The notes under the pieces were generated by a model, which ran no database searches, had not been told where the DNA came from, and saw only the letters and a program-made list of their open reading frames with translations. A stretch of DNA of 64,000 bases from Acidimicrobiaceae bacterium (GTDB lineage Bacteria; Actinomycetota; Acidimicrobiia; Acidimicrobiales; RAAP-2), in assembly GCA_003161255.1 (NCBI GenBank), contig PMOQ01000061.1, positions 1 through 64,000 on the forward strand. Direction: 5' to 3'. Of this stretch, positions 54,743 through 63,846 are shown in pieces. Position 1 is the first letter of the stretch; every line of letters starts with the position of its first letter. A program made the position numbers and the translations under genes.

Positions 54743-55966
54743 TCAGCTCGCGACCCGAAAGCCGGGCTTGAACTCGACCGGGAGGTGCCTTACGCCCGAG
54801 ATGAAGTTGGAGCGAAGCCACTCCGGCTGCTGAGCGATGCGCAGCCCCTCCAGCCGAGTGAGGATCTGCCCCAGCATCGCCTGGATCTCGGAGCGACCCA
54901 AGTGCGCGCCGAGACAGAAGTGAGGCCCGCCCCCACCGAAGGCGACATGCTCGTTTGGCCAGCGCGTGACGTCGAGCACGTCTGGGTCCGTGAACGCGCG
55001 CGGATCCCGGTTGGCGGAACCGTAATACATGACGACCTTGTCGCCTGCTGCGATCTTGGCCTCACCGAGCACCGTCGGCCGCCTGGCTGTACGCCGCATG
55101 TAAACGACCGGGCTCACCCACCGGAGGAGCTCTTCGATGGCCGTGTTGAGCCGCCGGTCGAGATCACCGCGTACGACGTCCAGTTGGTCGGGATGCTCCA
55201 GAAACGCAAGCATGCCGGTCGCCACCAGGTTTCGGGTCGTGTCGCCGCCGGCGTCAATCAGCAGAAGGAAGTACATCCCAAAGTCGACCTCGCTGAGTGG
55301 CTCCCCGTCGACCGTCGCATGAGCAAGCCTGGTCGACAGGTCGTCGCGGGGCTCGGCTCGCCGATCCTCCCAAACGCCATGCGCATACTGCAGCATCTCG
55401 AGGACCGCCATCATCCCCGCCTCGGGGTGCTCGGGATCCGGGGTGCTGTGGATCCTTTCTGTAAGGTCGTAGAGGGCGACTCCGTCAGCGAGCGGGATGC
55501 CGAGCATCTCGGCGATCACGTACGAGGGCATGAGCCCGGCGATGTCGGTGACGAGATCACACTCGCCTTCCTCGATCACACCGTCGATGATCTGTGCAGC
55601 CAAGACCCCTACGCGCGGGGCCATGTCCTTGACCGCCTTTGGGATGAAGTCGGGGACCGCTAGGCGCCGGTATTGCTTGTGATCCGGCGCATCCATCGAG
55701 ATCATCATCCGGGGGGCGCCTTGACCTCCGCCGAGCGCTCCCGCCACAGCCGGGATCATGATGCCGTGTGCAGAGGAGAACGTCGTCGCATCGCGCCCAA
55801 CCAGCTTCACGTCCTCGTACCGAGTGACAACCCAGAACCCCGACCCGTTCGGCTCCTCGTGCCAGTGGATCGGATCGTTGTCCCGGAGCCACGCAAACGC
55901 GTCGTGCGGTTGGCCGCCATCAAAGGCACCGGGATCCAGGAGATCGAGCGAAGGAGCCGTCGCCAT
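54743..55966 (-). CDS. cytochrome P450
   Basis: A 407-residue soluble P450. The I-helix is LLIDAGGDTTRNLV, with the acid/alcohol pair at GDTT. ExxR is EELLRWV, and the haem loop FGGGGPHFCLGAHLGRSE carries the Cys ligand near residue 350. The HEEPNGSGFWVVTRYEDV segment resembles the steroid/fatty acid-type CYPs of actinobacteria. TACCCT ends six bases before the ATG at 55966, supporting a leaderless start. Its redox partner could be the 3Fe-4S ferredoxin at 59.8 kb. Confidence 0.9.
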   Translation of the reverse strand: MATAPSLDLLDPGAFDGGQPHDAFAWLRDNDPIHWHEEPNGSGFWVVTRYEDVKLVGRDATTFSSAHGIMIPAVAGALGGGQGAPRMMISMDAPDHKQYRRLAVPDFIPKAVKDMAPRVGVLAAQIIDGVIEEGECDLVTDIAGLMPSYVIAEMLGIPLADGVALYDLTERIHSTPDPEHPEAGMMAVLEMLQYAHGVWEDRRAEPRDDLSTRLAHATVDGEPLSEVDFGMYFLLLIDAGGDTTRNLVATGMLAFLEHPDQLDVVRGDLDRRLNTAIEELLRWVSPVVYMRRTARRPTVLGEAKIAAGDKVVMYYGSANRDPRAFTDPDVLDVTRWPNEHVAFGGGGPHFCLGAHLGRSEIQAMLGQILTRLEGLRIAQQPEWLRSNFISGVRHLPVEFKPGFRVAS

Positions 55967-56247
55967 GGGGAGAGGGTATTGCACCTGAAAACACCACTCG
56001 GTGGGGCTTGTTCATCACCCGACGTTCCCAAGGTCTAGGGCCACGGGAGATCGAGATCGTGGGACTCGACGGGTCTGCCCGGGTCGGACGGGGAAATCGG
56101 CGATGACTAAGTTTTCGTCTTTGCAGTACTTGCCACCGTTTGGCCTCATTTTTCAACGCCTGAGGGACAAAGAAGGACAACGTTCGCCGTATGGAGTACT
56201 TGGAACGTCCGCTCGCTGGGCTGGGTCGTCCGCTCGTATGAGATTTG

Positions 56248-56409
56248 ATGCCGGGCGAGTCTGAGGAGCCAGTTGAAGCTGAGCAAGCCAGCGACATGCC
56301 AGAGCCAAAACGTCTGGTCACGCTGATTTCGACGAAGGGCAAGACTCCTGAGGAAGCCGCAGCCGAGATCATGGCGAACTGGCGGAAGTACAAAGAGTCC
56401 AGCGAATAG
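56248..56409 (+). CDS. 53-residue small protein
   Basis: A short frame of 53 codons: MPGESEEPVEAEQASDMPEP, KRLVTLISTKGKTPEEAAAE, then IMANWRKYKESSE. The acidic N-terminus and the amphipathic C-terminal helix look biological. No ribosome binding site is strong. The gene lies between the P450 and the methyltransferase. Family unknown. Confidence 0.4.
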   Translation: MPGESEEPVEAEQASDMPEPKRLVTLISTKGKTPEEAAAEIMANWRKYKESSE

Positions 56410-56577
56410 CCGTTCCGCCCGTGAAGAGTCCTCAACCCGTATAAAGGAAACGCGGACGAGGCGGGTCGTTTGGTCAGAGGCCTCCCGAAGGCAGACCCCC
56501 CCCGGCCCGCCCTACGGACACGATCGGCTGTGCTCAGCCAGGGCCGTGCGGGATCAAGGGTGGGGCACAATCTGCTC

Positions 56578-57234
56578 ATGGCTGATGAAAGTTCGCTCAC
56601 AGATGAGGCCATGAACGATTTCAGCACGACCTACGACGCGCTTGCGCATCGTTACGACGACTGGTCCGCCGCGGTCGTTCCCGACGTCCGCGCGGCGTGG
56701 GCGCGAAAGATAGACGCCTTCTTAACCGGGGGTGAGCGAGTAGTCGAGTTGGGTTGCGGAACGGGAGTGCCGGTCGGGAAGTTGGTATGCGCGACTTACG
56801 ACTACACAGGAATCGACTCGTCAACAGGGATGCTTGCAAAAGGGCACGTCGCTCTGCCCGGGGTCATCTTCATGCGTGCCGACATGCACGAAGTGCAGTT
56901 CTCGCCGGGATCGCTCGGCGCCGTGATGGCCTTCTACTCCATCGGTCATACGCCGCGCGAGCGTCATGCAACGCTGTTCGCATCCATTGCATCGTGGCTC
57001 CGGCCCGGTGGTGTGTTCATCGGAAACCTTCACAGTCACGACGATGCCGATGACTACGAGCCCGACTGGCTAGGTGCTGGACCGATGCGCTGGAGCGGAT
57101 TCGATATGGCGACGAACGTCGCGCTGCTCGCAGACGCGGGTCTTCAGGTCGTCGAGTCCGTAGTGATCGAGCAGACCGAGCCCGAGGGCACCAAGATTCA
57201 TCCGCTCTGGGTCGTCGCACGGCGGGAGAGCTGA
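56578..57234 (+). CDS. class I SAM-dependent methyltransferase
   Basis: A 218-residue methyltransferase. Motif I is VVELGCGTGVPVGKL, followed by TGIDSSTGMLAKG (motif II) and DMHEVQFSPGSLGAVMAFYS (motif IV region). The N-terminal FSTTYDALAHRYDDWSAAVV is typical of small-molecule methyltransferases. Substrate unknown. The ATG at 56578 or that at 56611 could start it; the first was chosen for length. Confidence 0.78.
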   Translation: MADESSLTDEAMNDFSTTYDALAHRYDDWSAAVVPDVRAAWARKIDAFLTGGERVVELGCGTGVPVGKLVCATYDYTGIDSSTGMLAKGHVALPGVIFMRADMHEVQFSPGSLGAVMAFYSIGHTPRERHATLFASIASWLRPGGVFIGNLHSHDDADDYEPDWLGAGPMRWSGFDMATNVALLADAGLQVVESVVIEQTEPEGTKIHPLWVVARRES

Positions 57235-57392
57235 CGAACCGTAATGAGTGAGTCGTTATCAGAGCCGAAGGCGCGGGTGGTGGCACCATGGAATGGCTCA
57301 ACAGTCCTGGCCGAAAGCTGACTCTGGCGCTCGAGGCCCCGAAGGACATCGGAGAGGAAAGTGGTCCACAAAATGGGACATAGGCCTACCAG

Positions 57393-57465
57393 CAGCCCCA
57401 ACGGGATTCGAACCCGTGTCTCCACCTTGAGAGGGTGGTGTCCTTGGCCACTAGACGATGGGGCC
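57393..57465 (-). tRNA. tRNA-Glu (CTC)
   Basis: Cloverleaf on the minus strand: acceptor GGCCCCA pairing with TGGGGCT, including one G-U. Anticodon stem CCACC/GGTGG with loop CTCTCAA gives anticodon CTC, and the T-arm is ACGGG-TTCGAAT-CCCGT. No CCA is encoded. It lies 30 bases downstream of tRNA-Gln. Confidence 0.92.
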
Positions 57466-57495
57466 CCAGGAGTCCGCCGAAGGCGAGCTCCAGAG

Positions 57496-57567
57496 CTCGG
57501 GGGGGAGGACTCGAACCCCCAATAACAGGGCCAGAACCTGTCGTGTTGCCGATTACACCACCCCCGA
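57496..57567 (-). tRNA. tRNA-Gln (CTG)
   Basis: Cloverleaf on the minus strand: acceptor TCGGGGG with CCCCCGA, anticodon stem ACAGG/CCTGT around TTCTGGC giving CTG, T-arm GGGGG-TTCGAGT-CCTCC. Discriminator G. No CCA is encoded. It lies downstream of ydcF-like and gltX. Confidence 0.92.
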
Positions 57568-57634
57568 ATGGGCAGAAGAGAGGCTAGCGGACCGGCGCGC
57601 CAACCCAAATCTGCACCGGAGGGCGCAACTGCCG

Positions 57635-58279
57635 TTAGCCGAAACCCAGCCGCAGACGGTTGAGCTCCCGGTAGCCGATGATCCTGCCCGCGCCGACCGC
57701 GATCGCCTCTTTCAAGAAGTAGGGAACCGTCGCGAAACCGTTGATCGGCGATGTCCTGGTCGGAGCCGGGAACGGAACAAGCCCGAGCCCGCTGGAGATG
57801 GCCATCGACCGGTCCTCGTGGAACGGGTCGGTGGTGATCAAGACGGTCGAGTCGTGGCGCGCCTTGAGCAGCGCGGCAGCGTCGGCCAAGTTCTCGTAGC
57901 TGTCCATCCCCCCGACCTCCGCGATCGCGGACGACGGGACGTCATGGTGCTCCAAGTACATACCGCCGGCCTCGGCCTCGGTGAAACGATCGCCCTTTTC
58001 CTTGTAGCCGGTGACGACCACGAGCGGGGCAAGGTCGTCCCGGTACAAGATGAGCGCCTCGTTCAGCCGGGCTTGGAGATCCGGAGACGGCGTGCCGTTG
58101 TACTGAGCCGCTCCCATGACCACGATGGCGCTGACTCGTTGTGGCGAGAACTCGCGAGACGTCAGCCACACCTGCACACCGGTGACGACCAGGTACACGA
58201 GGATCGCCAGGACCAAGAGGACGATCGCCCGGATGATCGGGTGAAGGCGCCCGATCAGTGGGACTCGGGACAGCACCAC
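57635..58279 (-). CDS. YdcF-like DUF218 membrane protein
   Basis: A 214-residue protein with an N-terminal transmembrane helix (IIRAIVLLVLAILVYLVVTG) and a DUF218 domain. AIVVMGAAQYNGTPSPDLQA, LVVVTGYKE, GGMDSYENLADAAALLKARH and LITTDPFHEDRSMAIS follow. DUF218 proteins such as SanA and YdcF affect envelope stability. GTG start directly after the gltX stop, hence cotranscribed. Confidence 0.82.
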   Translation of the reverse strand: MVLSRVPLIGRLHPIIRAIVLLVLAILVYLVVTGVQVWLTSREFSPQRVSAIVVMGAAQYNGTPSPDLQARLNEALILYRDDLAPLVVVTGYKEKGDRFTEAEAGGMYLEHHDVPSSAIAEVGGMDSYENLADAAALLKARHDSTVLITTDPFHEDRSMAISSGLGLVPFPAPTRTSPINGFATVPYFLKEAIAVGAGRIIGYRELNRLRLGFG

Positions 58280-59728
58280 TCAGGTGGCTTCGAGCCGATC
58301 GAGGGCATTCCCGAGCCGGGCCAGCACCTCGGTGCGGCCGAGGACCTCCAGGGACTCGAACAGTGGCGGCCCGACCGACCGTCCGGTGATGGCCACCCGG
58401 ATCGGGTCTTGGGCCTTGCTGAGACCCCTGCCCACCGATTCGGCAATCGAGAGGGTGATCTCGTGCAGGACGTCTCGGCTCCACTCGCAATCGCCGTACA
58501 GGGCGGTCGCCTTGGTCAGGATCTCGGCGGACAGCGGATCCCCCGCCACCTTGGCCCAACTCTTTTCGTCGACATGCGGCTCGGCGAGGAACAAGAAGTC
58601 GACCATGAGCGGGACGTCACCCAACAGCCCCGCTCGTTCCTGAACCACCGGCGCGATCGCGGAGAACCGGGCCCGATCGAACCGGTCGGGCGGCCAGGGG
58701 ACCGCCGAACCCGATGGAGACCAGGCCACCCCGTCGTCGGACGGCTCGACCCACGGCCTGGTCGCGGCCTCGAACTGGGCCGGGCTGAGGTCGCGGATGT
58801 ACTCCTTGTTCAAATGGTTGAGCTTCTTCACGTCGAAGAATGCGGGCGCGTGGTGGACGTCTTCGAGTCTGAACTCGCGGACCATGGTCTCGATGTCCAC
58901 CTTCTCCCGATCTCCCGCCGGGCTCCACCCGAGCAGGCCCAGATAGTTGCGGAACGCCTCGGCCAGGTAACCCTGATCCCGGAACGACTCGACGGCGACC
59001 GGGTCGCGACGCTTGGAGAGCTTCTTGCGTTGGGCGTTCACCAGCATCGGGAGGTGGGCGAACACCGGGATGGGCACCTCGTCCTTCGCGTCGAGCGCCC
59101 GCCAGACCAGCACGCCCTTCGGGGTCGTCGGCAGGAGGTCTTCACCGCGGATCACGTGGCTGATGGCGGTGTCGCGGTCGTCCACCGCGTTGGCCAGCAC
59201 GAACAGCGGTTGGCCGTTCGACTTCACGCAGACGAAGTCCTCCATCGCATCGTGGGGGAACTCGACGTCGCCGCGGATGAGGTCGTGGATGACGGTCGTC
59301 CCCTCCCGCGGGGTGCGGAACCGCAGCGCGGTGCGATCGGTTCGGGCCAACCCACGGTCGCGGCAGTGGCCGTCGTAGCCCGGCGTCGGGTTGTCGCGGT
59401 TCCGGGCCAAGACGTCGTCGCGGGTGCAGTCGCACGCGTAGAGCTCACCGGCCGCCCACAGCTGCTCGGTGATCTCGCGGTATCGCTCGCCGCGCTCGGA
59501 CTGGCGGTACGGACCCTCGTCGGGCTCCATGCCGAGCCAGGTCAGGCCCGAGAGAATCGCTTCCTCGGCGTCGCTCAGGCTTCGCTCCGCGTCGGTGTCC
59601 TCGATCCGGAGCACGAACGTGCCGCCCTCGCGGCGAACGAACAGCCAGTTGAACAACGCCGTACGGGCGTTGCCGACGTGGAGGTAGCCGGTCGGGGATG
59701 GGGCGAAGCGGACTCGGGGAGCGCTCAG
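58280..59728 (-). CDS. gltX: glutamyl-tRNA synthetase, apparent CTG start
   Basis: A 482-residue class I synthetase. The HIGH-type motif is PSPTGYLHVGNART (about residues 11-24) and the KMSKS-type is KLSKRRDP. RIEDTDAERS, the GEDLLPTTP loop and the anticodon domain follow. The nearest standard start upstream of the HIGH motif is absent: TTG near 59656 falls after it. The only fit is CTG at 59728, giving LSAPRVRFAPSPTG, where other actinobacterial proteins have M. Ten bases downstream of it, no SD is evident. The gene overlaps nothing; ferredoxin ends 26 bases upstream. Confidence 0.87.
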   Translation of the reverse strand: MSAPRVRFAPSPTGYLHVGNARTALFNWLFVRREGGTFVLRIEDTDAERSLSDAEEAILSGLTWLGMEPDEGPYRQSERGERYREITEQLWAAGELYACDCTRDDVLARNRDNPTPGYDGHCRDRGLARTDRTALRFRTPREGTTVIHDLIRGDVEFPHDAMEDFVCVKSNGQPLFVLANAVDDRDTAISHVIRGEDLLPTTPKGVLVWRALDAKDEVPIPVFAHLPMLVNAQRKKLSKRRDPVAVESFRDQGYLAEAFRNYLGLLGWSPAGDREKVDIETMVREFRLEDVHHAPAFFDVKKLNHLNKEYIRDLSPAQFEAATRPWVEPSDDGVAWSPSGSAVPWPPDRFDRARFSAIAPVVQERAGLLGDVPLMVDFLFLAEPHVDEKSWAKVAGDPLSAEILTKATALYGDCEWSRDVLHEITLSIAESVGRGLSKAQDPIRVAITGRSVGPPLFESLEVLGRTEVLARLGNALDRLEAT

Positions 59729-59754
59729 GTTGCGGCGCCGATCACTGGGTCGAG

Positions 59755-59949
59755 CTACTCCTCGGCGATCGAGATTGCCTGGGTCGGGCAGCTCCGAACC
59801 GACTCCTCGAGCCGGTCGCGCATCGACTCGGGTGGGTTCTCGTTCAAGACATAGAGGAATCCGTCGTCTCGGACCTCGAAGACCTCGGGGAGGATGCTCA
59901 TGCAGACGGCGTTGCTCGCGCAGCGATCAAAATCAACGACGACCTTCAC
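59755..59949 (-). CDS. 3Fe-4S ferredoxin
   Basis: A 64-residue ferredoxin of the P450-partner type. Cys10, Cys16 (CASNAVC) and Cys54 in RSCPTQAI bind a 3Fe-4S cluster, with no fourth Cys. MKVVVDFD is the standard start. GTG at 59949 chosen: GGGAGG lies five bases upstream, while the GTG at 59955 overlaps that site. It may serve the P450 4 kb away or other monooxygenases. Confidence 0.88.
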   Translation of the reverse strand: MKVVVDFDRCASNAVCMSILPEVFEVRDDGFLYVLNENPPESMRDRLEESVRSCPTQAISIAEE

Positions 59950-59983
59950 GGACACCTCCCGGTTCCCACCCTCGTGACGAGGC

Positions 59984-61540
59984 TCAGCTTACCGACGGGG
60001 GGTCGGTGGCCCCGACGCCCCCGGTCGTGGGCTCGCCATCTCGACGCCCGGTAAGTTCGTCGGGCACTCCCGCCAAGAGCTCCTTGAAGAAGGCCTTGTC
60101 GTTGAGCAGCGGCACGTCGGCCAAGAAAAGGCGCCCATAACGCTCGAAGTACATGAGCTGTTTGGACAGAAGGAAGGTCCCGCGGTCGAATTCCGAGAAG
60201 AGGCCGCCCGAGGCGTCGGCCATCCGACGGACCCGACGCTGGAACCGCAGCCGGCGGATGATCGCCCTGAACGACCTCCGGTGGGCCTCCACACCCTGGG
60301 CCCGGGCCAGTTGGAGCTGGACCGTCTGGAGCATGTCGGCCAAGCTCACCTCGCCGAAGGGGCGCGTCAGGGTCGGCTCGACCAATGCCCGGATGAACTG
60401 GGCCATCTCGGCTTCGTCCATCCCGACTGCGATCCCGAGTGCCGGCCCGTAGGTCTTGACGAGGTGATCGGTCACCTCGGCCCACGCGTCCTCCTCACCG
60501 AGGGCGGCCGCCAGCAACCGCAGGACGAATCGGTGCGTGGCCCGATCGAGTCGGCCGACGATGCCCCAGTCGACGATGCCGATGCGACCGTCCCGAAGCA
60601 AGAGCATGTTGCCGGCGTGTGCATCACCGTGGAAGACGCCCCAACGGACCGTGTGCAAGAAGAACGAGCGGACGACGTCCTCGACCAGCGGGCCCGGGTC
60701 GACACCGAGCTCGGCCACCTGGGTCAGGTCGTCGATGGGCACTCCATCCAAGAGCTCCATCGTCAAGACGTTGGCCCCAGAAAGTTCGGGGTAGGGCTCC
60801 GGTACGACGATGCGCGGTAGGTCGACCTCGGTCAAGAGCAGCCGGAAATGGGCCATGGTCCGGGCCTCGTTGCGCAGGTCCATCTCCTCGCCGACCTGGA
60901 TGCGGAAGCCGTCGACGAGCTGGAGCACCGATCCGGCCATCTGGTCGCCCGTCTGGCGGGCCAAGACTTCGAACAGCGGTTGCATCAGATCGAGATCGGT
61001 GGCCACCTGCAGTTCGATCCCCGGCCGGATGATCTTGACCGCGACCTCGCGGCCGTCATGAAGCGTGGCCCGATGCACGACCGCGATCGAGGCGCGTCCG
61101 AACGGCTCCGGGTCGAAGGAGGCATACGCCTCGTCGATCGACATGCCGAGGTCCTCTTCGATCCGCACGCGCACATCCGCGAACGGGGCGGCCGGGCCGG
61201 TGTCGAGACACGAACGGAACTCCTGAGCCACCTCTTCGCCGAACATCCCCGGCGACGACGCCATGATCTGCCCGAATTTTATGAACGTCCCACCGAGGTC
61301 CTCGAAGGTCAGGCGAAGCGGTCGTGCGAAGGCGCTCGGGTCCAGGCGCGCGCGGGGTCGCTCGCGCAGGTGTCCGATCGCGACCGGGAGGAAGTGGCGA
61401 GTCGCGACCTGTGCGATGTGCACGCCGCGGCGGGCGAGCGCAACCGGGCTGGGCTCGGGGAGCCTGCGGGGATGGATGCGGGGCGGGGCGGGAGTGCTCC
61501 CGGCATCACCGGTCACGCGCCCCCGACGGCCGTTACCCAC
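59984..61540 (-). CDS. AarF/UbiB-like ABC1 kinase family protein
   Basis: A 518-residue atypical kinase. FIKFGQIMASSPGMF is the KxGQ motif, EVAVKIIRPGI the Lys, VFHGDAHAGNMLLL the catalytic loop and GIVDWGIVGRL the metal Asp. The C-terminus lacks long membrane helices, unlike typical UbiB. Members control quinone or lipid metabolism. GTG start; TAGCCT ends six bases upstream, hence leaderless. Confidence 0.83.
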   Translation of the reverse strand: MGNGRRGRVTGDAGSTPAPPRIHPRRLPEPSPVALARRGVHIAQVATRHFLPVAIGHLRERPRARLDPSAFARPLRLTFEDLGGTFIKFGQIMASSPGMFGEEVAQEFRSCLDTGPAAPFADVRVRIEEDLGMSIDEAYASFDPEPFGRASIAVVHRATLHDGREVAVKIIRPGIELQVATDLDLMQPLFEVLARQTGDQMAGSVLQLVDGFRIQVGEEMDLRNEARTMAHFRLLLTEVDLPRIVVPEPYPELSGANVLTMELLDGVPIDDLTQVAELGVDPGPLVEDVVRSFFLHTVRWGVFHGDAHAGNMLLLRDGRIGIVDWGIVGRLDRATHRFVLRLLAAALGEEDAWAEVTDHLVKTYGPALGIAVGMDEAEMAQFIRALVEPTLTRPFGEVSLADMLQTVQLQLARAQGVEAHRRSFRAIIRRLRFQRRVRRMADASGGLFSEFDRGTFLLSKQLMYFERYGRLFLADVPLLNDKAFFKELLAGVPDELTGRRDGEPTTGGVGATDPPSVS

Positions 61541-61618
61541 GGTCGAAGGCTAGGCCACCGATCGAGAAACCCCGCCCGAGCAGCGTGCGGGGGCACGGGT
61601 TGACGGCGCCTCGTTGGG

Positions 61619-62020
61619 TCAGGCGACCTCTCGGGCCAGCTTCTTGCGGCGCCCGGAGATCACGACGCCGAGAGGTGAACGGGCCAGGCGCCAGAGACCG
61701 GCCCAGCGGCCGACGGCCGAGAAGAGCTCAGCGACGTCAGCGGCCGGCGCGAACACGGTCAACACGCCGTCGTCGGTGTCGATCTCGAGTACCTGGAGTC
61801 GCCGTCCGTCCGGGGCCACGTGGGACTCGTCGGCCGAGAAGCCGCGCAAGGAACGCCAGACGATCGCGACTGGTTCGGACTCGACCGAGGTTGCATCGGT
61901 GTTGGCATCGGGTTCGAGCTCACCCGACACCCGGGCCATCAGGAGGCCGTCACGAGTGACCTGCACCCGGCACCGAAAGACGGACCGGCTGAGGGGATGC
62001 ATGAGCAGAGCCTCGATCAT
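61619..62020 (-). CDS. hypothetical protein
   Basis: A 133-residue soluble protein: MIEALLMHPLSRSVFRCRVQ, then DGRRLQVLEIDTDDGVLTVF and a basic C-terminus (GVVISGRRKKLAREVA). I do not recognise the family. It is upstream of the AarF gene with about 80 bases between them. The ATG at 62020 has no clear ribosome binding site. Confidence 0.55.
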   Translation of the reverse strand: MIEALLMHPLSRSVFRCRVQVTRDGLLMARVSGELEPDANTDATSVESEPVAIVWRSLRGFSADESHVAPDGRRLQVLEIDTDDGVLTVFAPAADVAELFSAVGRWAGLWRLARSPLGVVISGRRKKLAREVA

Positions 62021-62311
62021 CACTCGCTCGGACAAGGGGTTGCTGCTCGTCGAAGACTCCTGGGGTGCAGCGGCCCGATCATCACCGTGCCGCGTGTTTG
62101 GTGATTGTCCCGGATCGGCTCCGACTGCCTGTCCGGTTCCCACACTACGGCCCGGGGGGCCGATTAATCGGGACTCCCCCGCTCACCTCGGGCGATGCCC
62201 GAGACTCGACTCGCTCGTCGGGTCTTGTACATGTCAGCGGGACGTCCGAGGGAGCCAGGCGGAGTCGCCGGATCGGCGCCTTCGGGCGCCCGCTAGCGTC
62301 GTGAGAACCAC

Positions 62312-63778
62312 ATGAGAGGTCACATCGACCAGAAGATCGTCGTCGGTGTCGTGTTCGTGTCGGCCATGTTCATGAGCATCCTCGATGCCACGATCGTGAA
62401 CGTCGCGCTTCCGACCATCGGCCGCGACTTCCACGTGCCGGCGACCGCCGTCGACGGGGTCTCGATCGCGTTCTTGGTCAGCCTGGCCGTGTTCATCCCC
62501 GCATCGGGATGGCTCGGTGACCGCTTCGGCGCCAAGCAGGTCCTGCTCACCGCGATCGTCGTCTTCACCACCGCGTCCATGCTGTGCGGGATCGCCCAGA
62601 CGCTTGGCGAGCTCGTCTTCTTCCGGGTCCTCCAAGGCGTGGGCGGCGGAATGCTGGCGCCCGTCGGGATGGCGATGCTGTTCCGGGCCTATCCGCCCGA
62701 GGAACGGATTCGGGCTTCGTCGATCCTCATGACACCGACGACCGTCGCACCGGCACTCGGGCCGATCCTCGGCGGCATCTTGGTCACCACCCTCTCGTGG
62801 CGGTGGGTGTTCTTCGTCAACCTTCCGATCGGCATCGTCTCATTCGTGTTCGGTCTGCTGTTCCTCGAGGGGGGGACCGAGCACAGTCCGGGGCGCTTCG
62901 ACGTTTCCGGGTTCTTGCTGGCCGGCCTGGGCCTCGGTTCGCTCATGTACGGCGTCTCGGAGGGACCGATCAAGGGCTGGGGGTCGGTGACGGTGGCGAC
63001 GACCATCGTGTGCGGGCTCATCGGGATCGCTGCGCTGGTGGTCGTCGAGCTTCGAAAGGTCGAGCCGATCATCGACCTGCGGCTCTTCAAGAATCGCCTG
63101 TTCCGATCGTCCAACGGCGTCATCTTCCTCACAATGGCCGCATTCGTGGGCACCATCTTCACGGTCACGCTCTTCTACCAAGACGGTCGCGGCCTGTCCG
63201 CGCTCACCTCAGGTCTGGGCGTCTTCCCCGAAGCCATCGGGGTCATGCTCGGCGCACAGCTCGCCACACGGGTCCTTTACCCCCGCCTCGGGCCTCGCCG
63301 TCACATCTGCGCGGGCCTGCTCCTGATGGCGGTGACGGCGGCGCTCATGGCGCTGATCGGCCCGAATACCAGCTTGTGGTGGTTGCGGGGGCTCATGTTC
63401 GTTCTCGGCGTCTCGATGGCCGGGGTCTTCGTGCCGGTGCAGGCGGCGGCGTTCGCCACCATCAGTCCGGCGGCAACCGGTCGCGGGTCGACCATGTTCA
63501 ACGCGCTCCGCCAGCTCGGTGGGGCGATCGGCGTCGCCGCGTTCACCTCGGCCATCGTCGCAGTCGGTGCCTTCCACCGGGTGTCGGGGCACGTCACCCC
63601 GGAGCTGGGTGGCTACCACGTTGCCTTCCTGGCTGCGGGGGCAGTGGCCCTCTGCACGTTGCCGATCGCCTCGAGAATCAGCGACCTCGATGCGGCGGCC
63701 ACCATCGTGCGCCGCACGAAGGCCGTCCGGCCGCCGGCCGGCGCAGGCGTCCCCCAGACGGTCGGCGAGCTCGCCTAG
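62312..63778 (+). CDS. DHA2-family (EmrB/QacA) multidrug efflux MFS transporter
   Basis: A 488-residue, 14-helix transporter. Motif D1 is LDATIVNVALPTIGRDF, motif A GDRFGAKQVLLT, motif C GPILGGILVTTLSW, and RVLQGVGGGMLAPVG in helix 4. GMSLG-like GLMFVLGVSMAGVFVPVQ lies late. Exports drugs or lipids by proton antiport. ATG start; TAGCGT sits 12 bases upstream. No regulator of the TetR type lies next to it within the window. Confidence 0.85.
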   Translation: MRGHIDQKIVVGVVFVSAMFMSILDATIVNVALPTIGRDFHVPATAVDGVSIAFLVSLAVFIPASGWLGDRFGAKQVLLTAIVVFTTASMLCGIAQTLGELVFFRVLQGVGGGMLAPVGMAMLFRAYPPEERIRASSILMTPTTVAPALGPILGGILVTTLSWRWVFFVNLPIGIVSFVFGLLFLEGGTEHSPGRFDVSGFLLAGLGLGSLMYGVSEGPIKGWGSVTVATTIVCGLIGIAALVVVELRKVEPIIDLRLFKNRLFRSSNGVIFLTMAAFVGTIFTVTLFYQDGRGLSALTSGLGVFPEAIGVMLGAQLATRVLYPRLGPRRHICAGLLLMAVTAALMALIGPNTSLWWLRGLMFVLGVSMAGVFVPVQAAAFATISPAATGRGSTMFNALRQLGGAIGVAAFTSAIVAVGAFHRVSGHVTPELGGYHVAFLAAGAVALCTLPIASRISDLDAAATIVRRTKAVRPPAGAGVPQTVGELA

Positions 63779-63846
63779 CCCGGCTCCGGGCTCGGCATGA
63801 TCCGACCGCGGCCATCTGCGGGTCGACGTAGGGGCGAATACGTAGC

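Noticed and set aside
57235-57392. Short frames and AAGTGGTCCACAAAATGGG as an insertion-sequence end
   Set aside because: The string resembles some transposon ends, but no partner repeat, target duplication or transposase is present.
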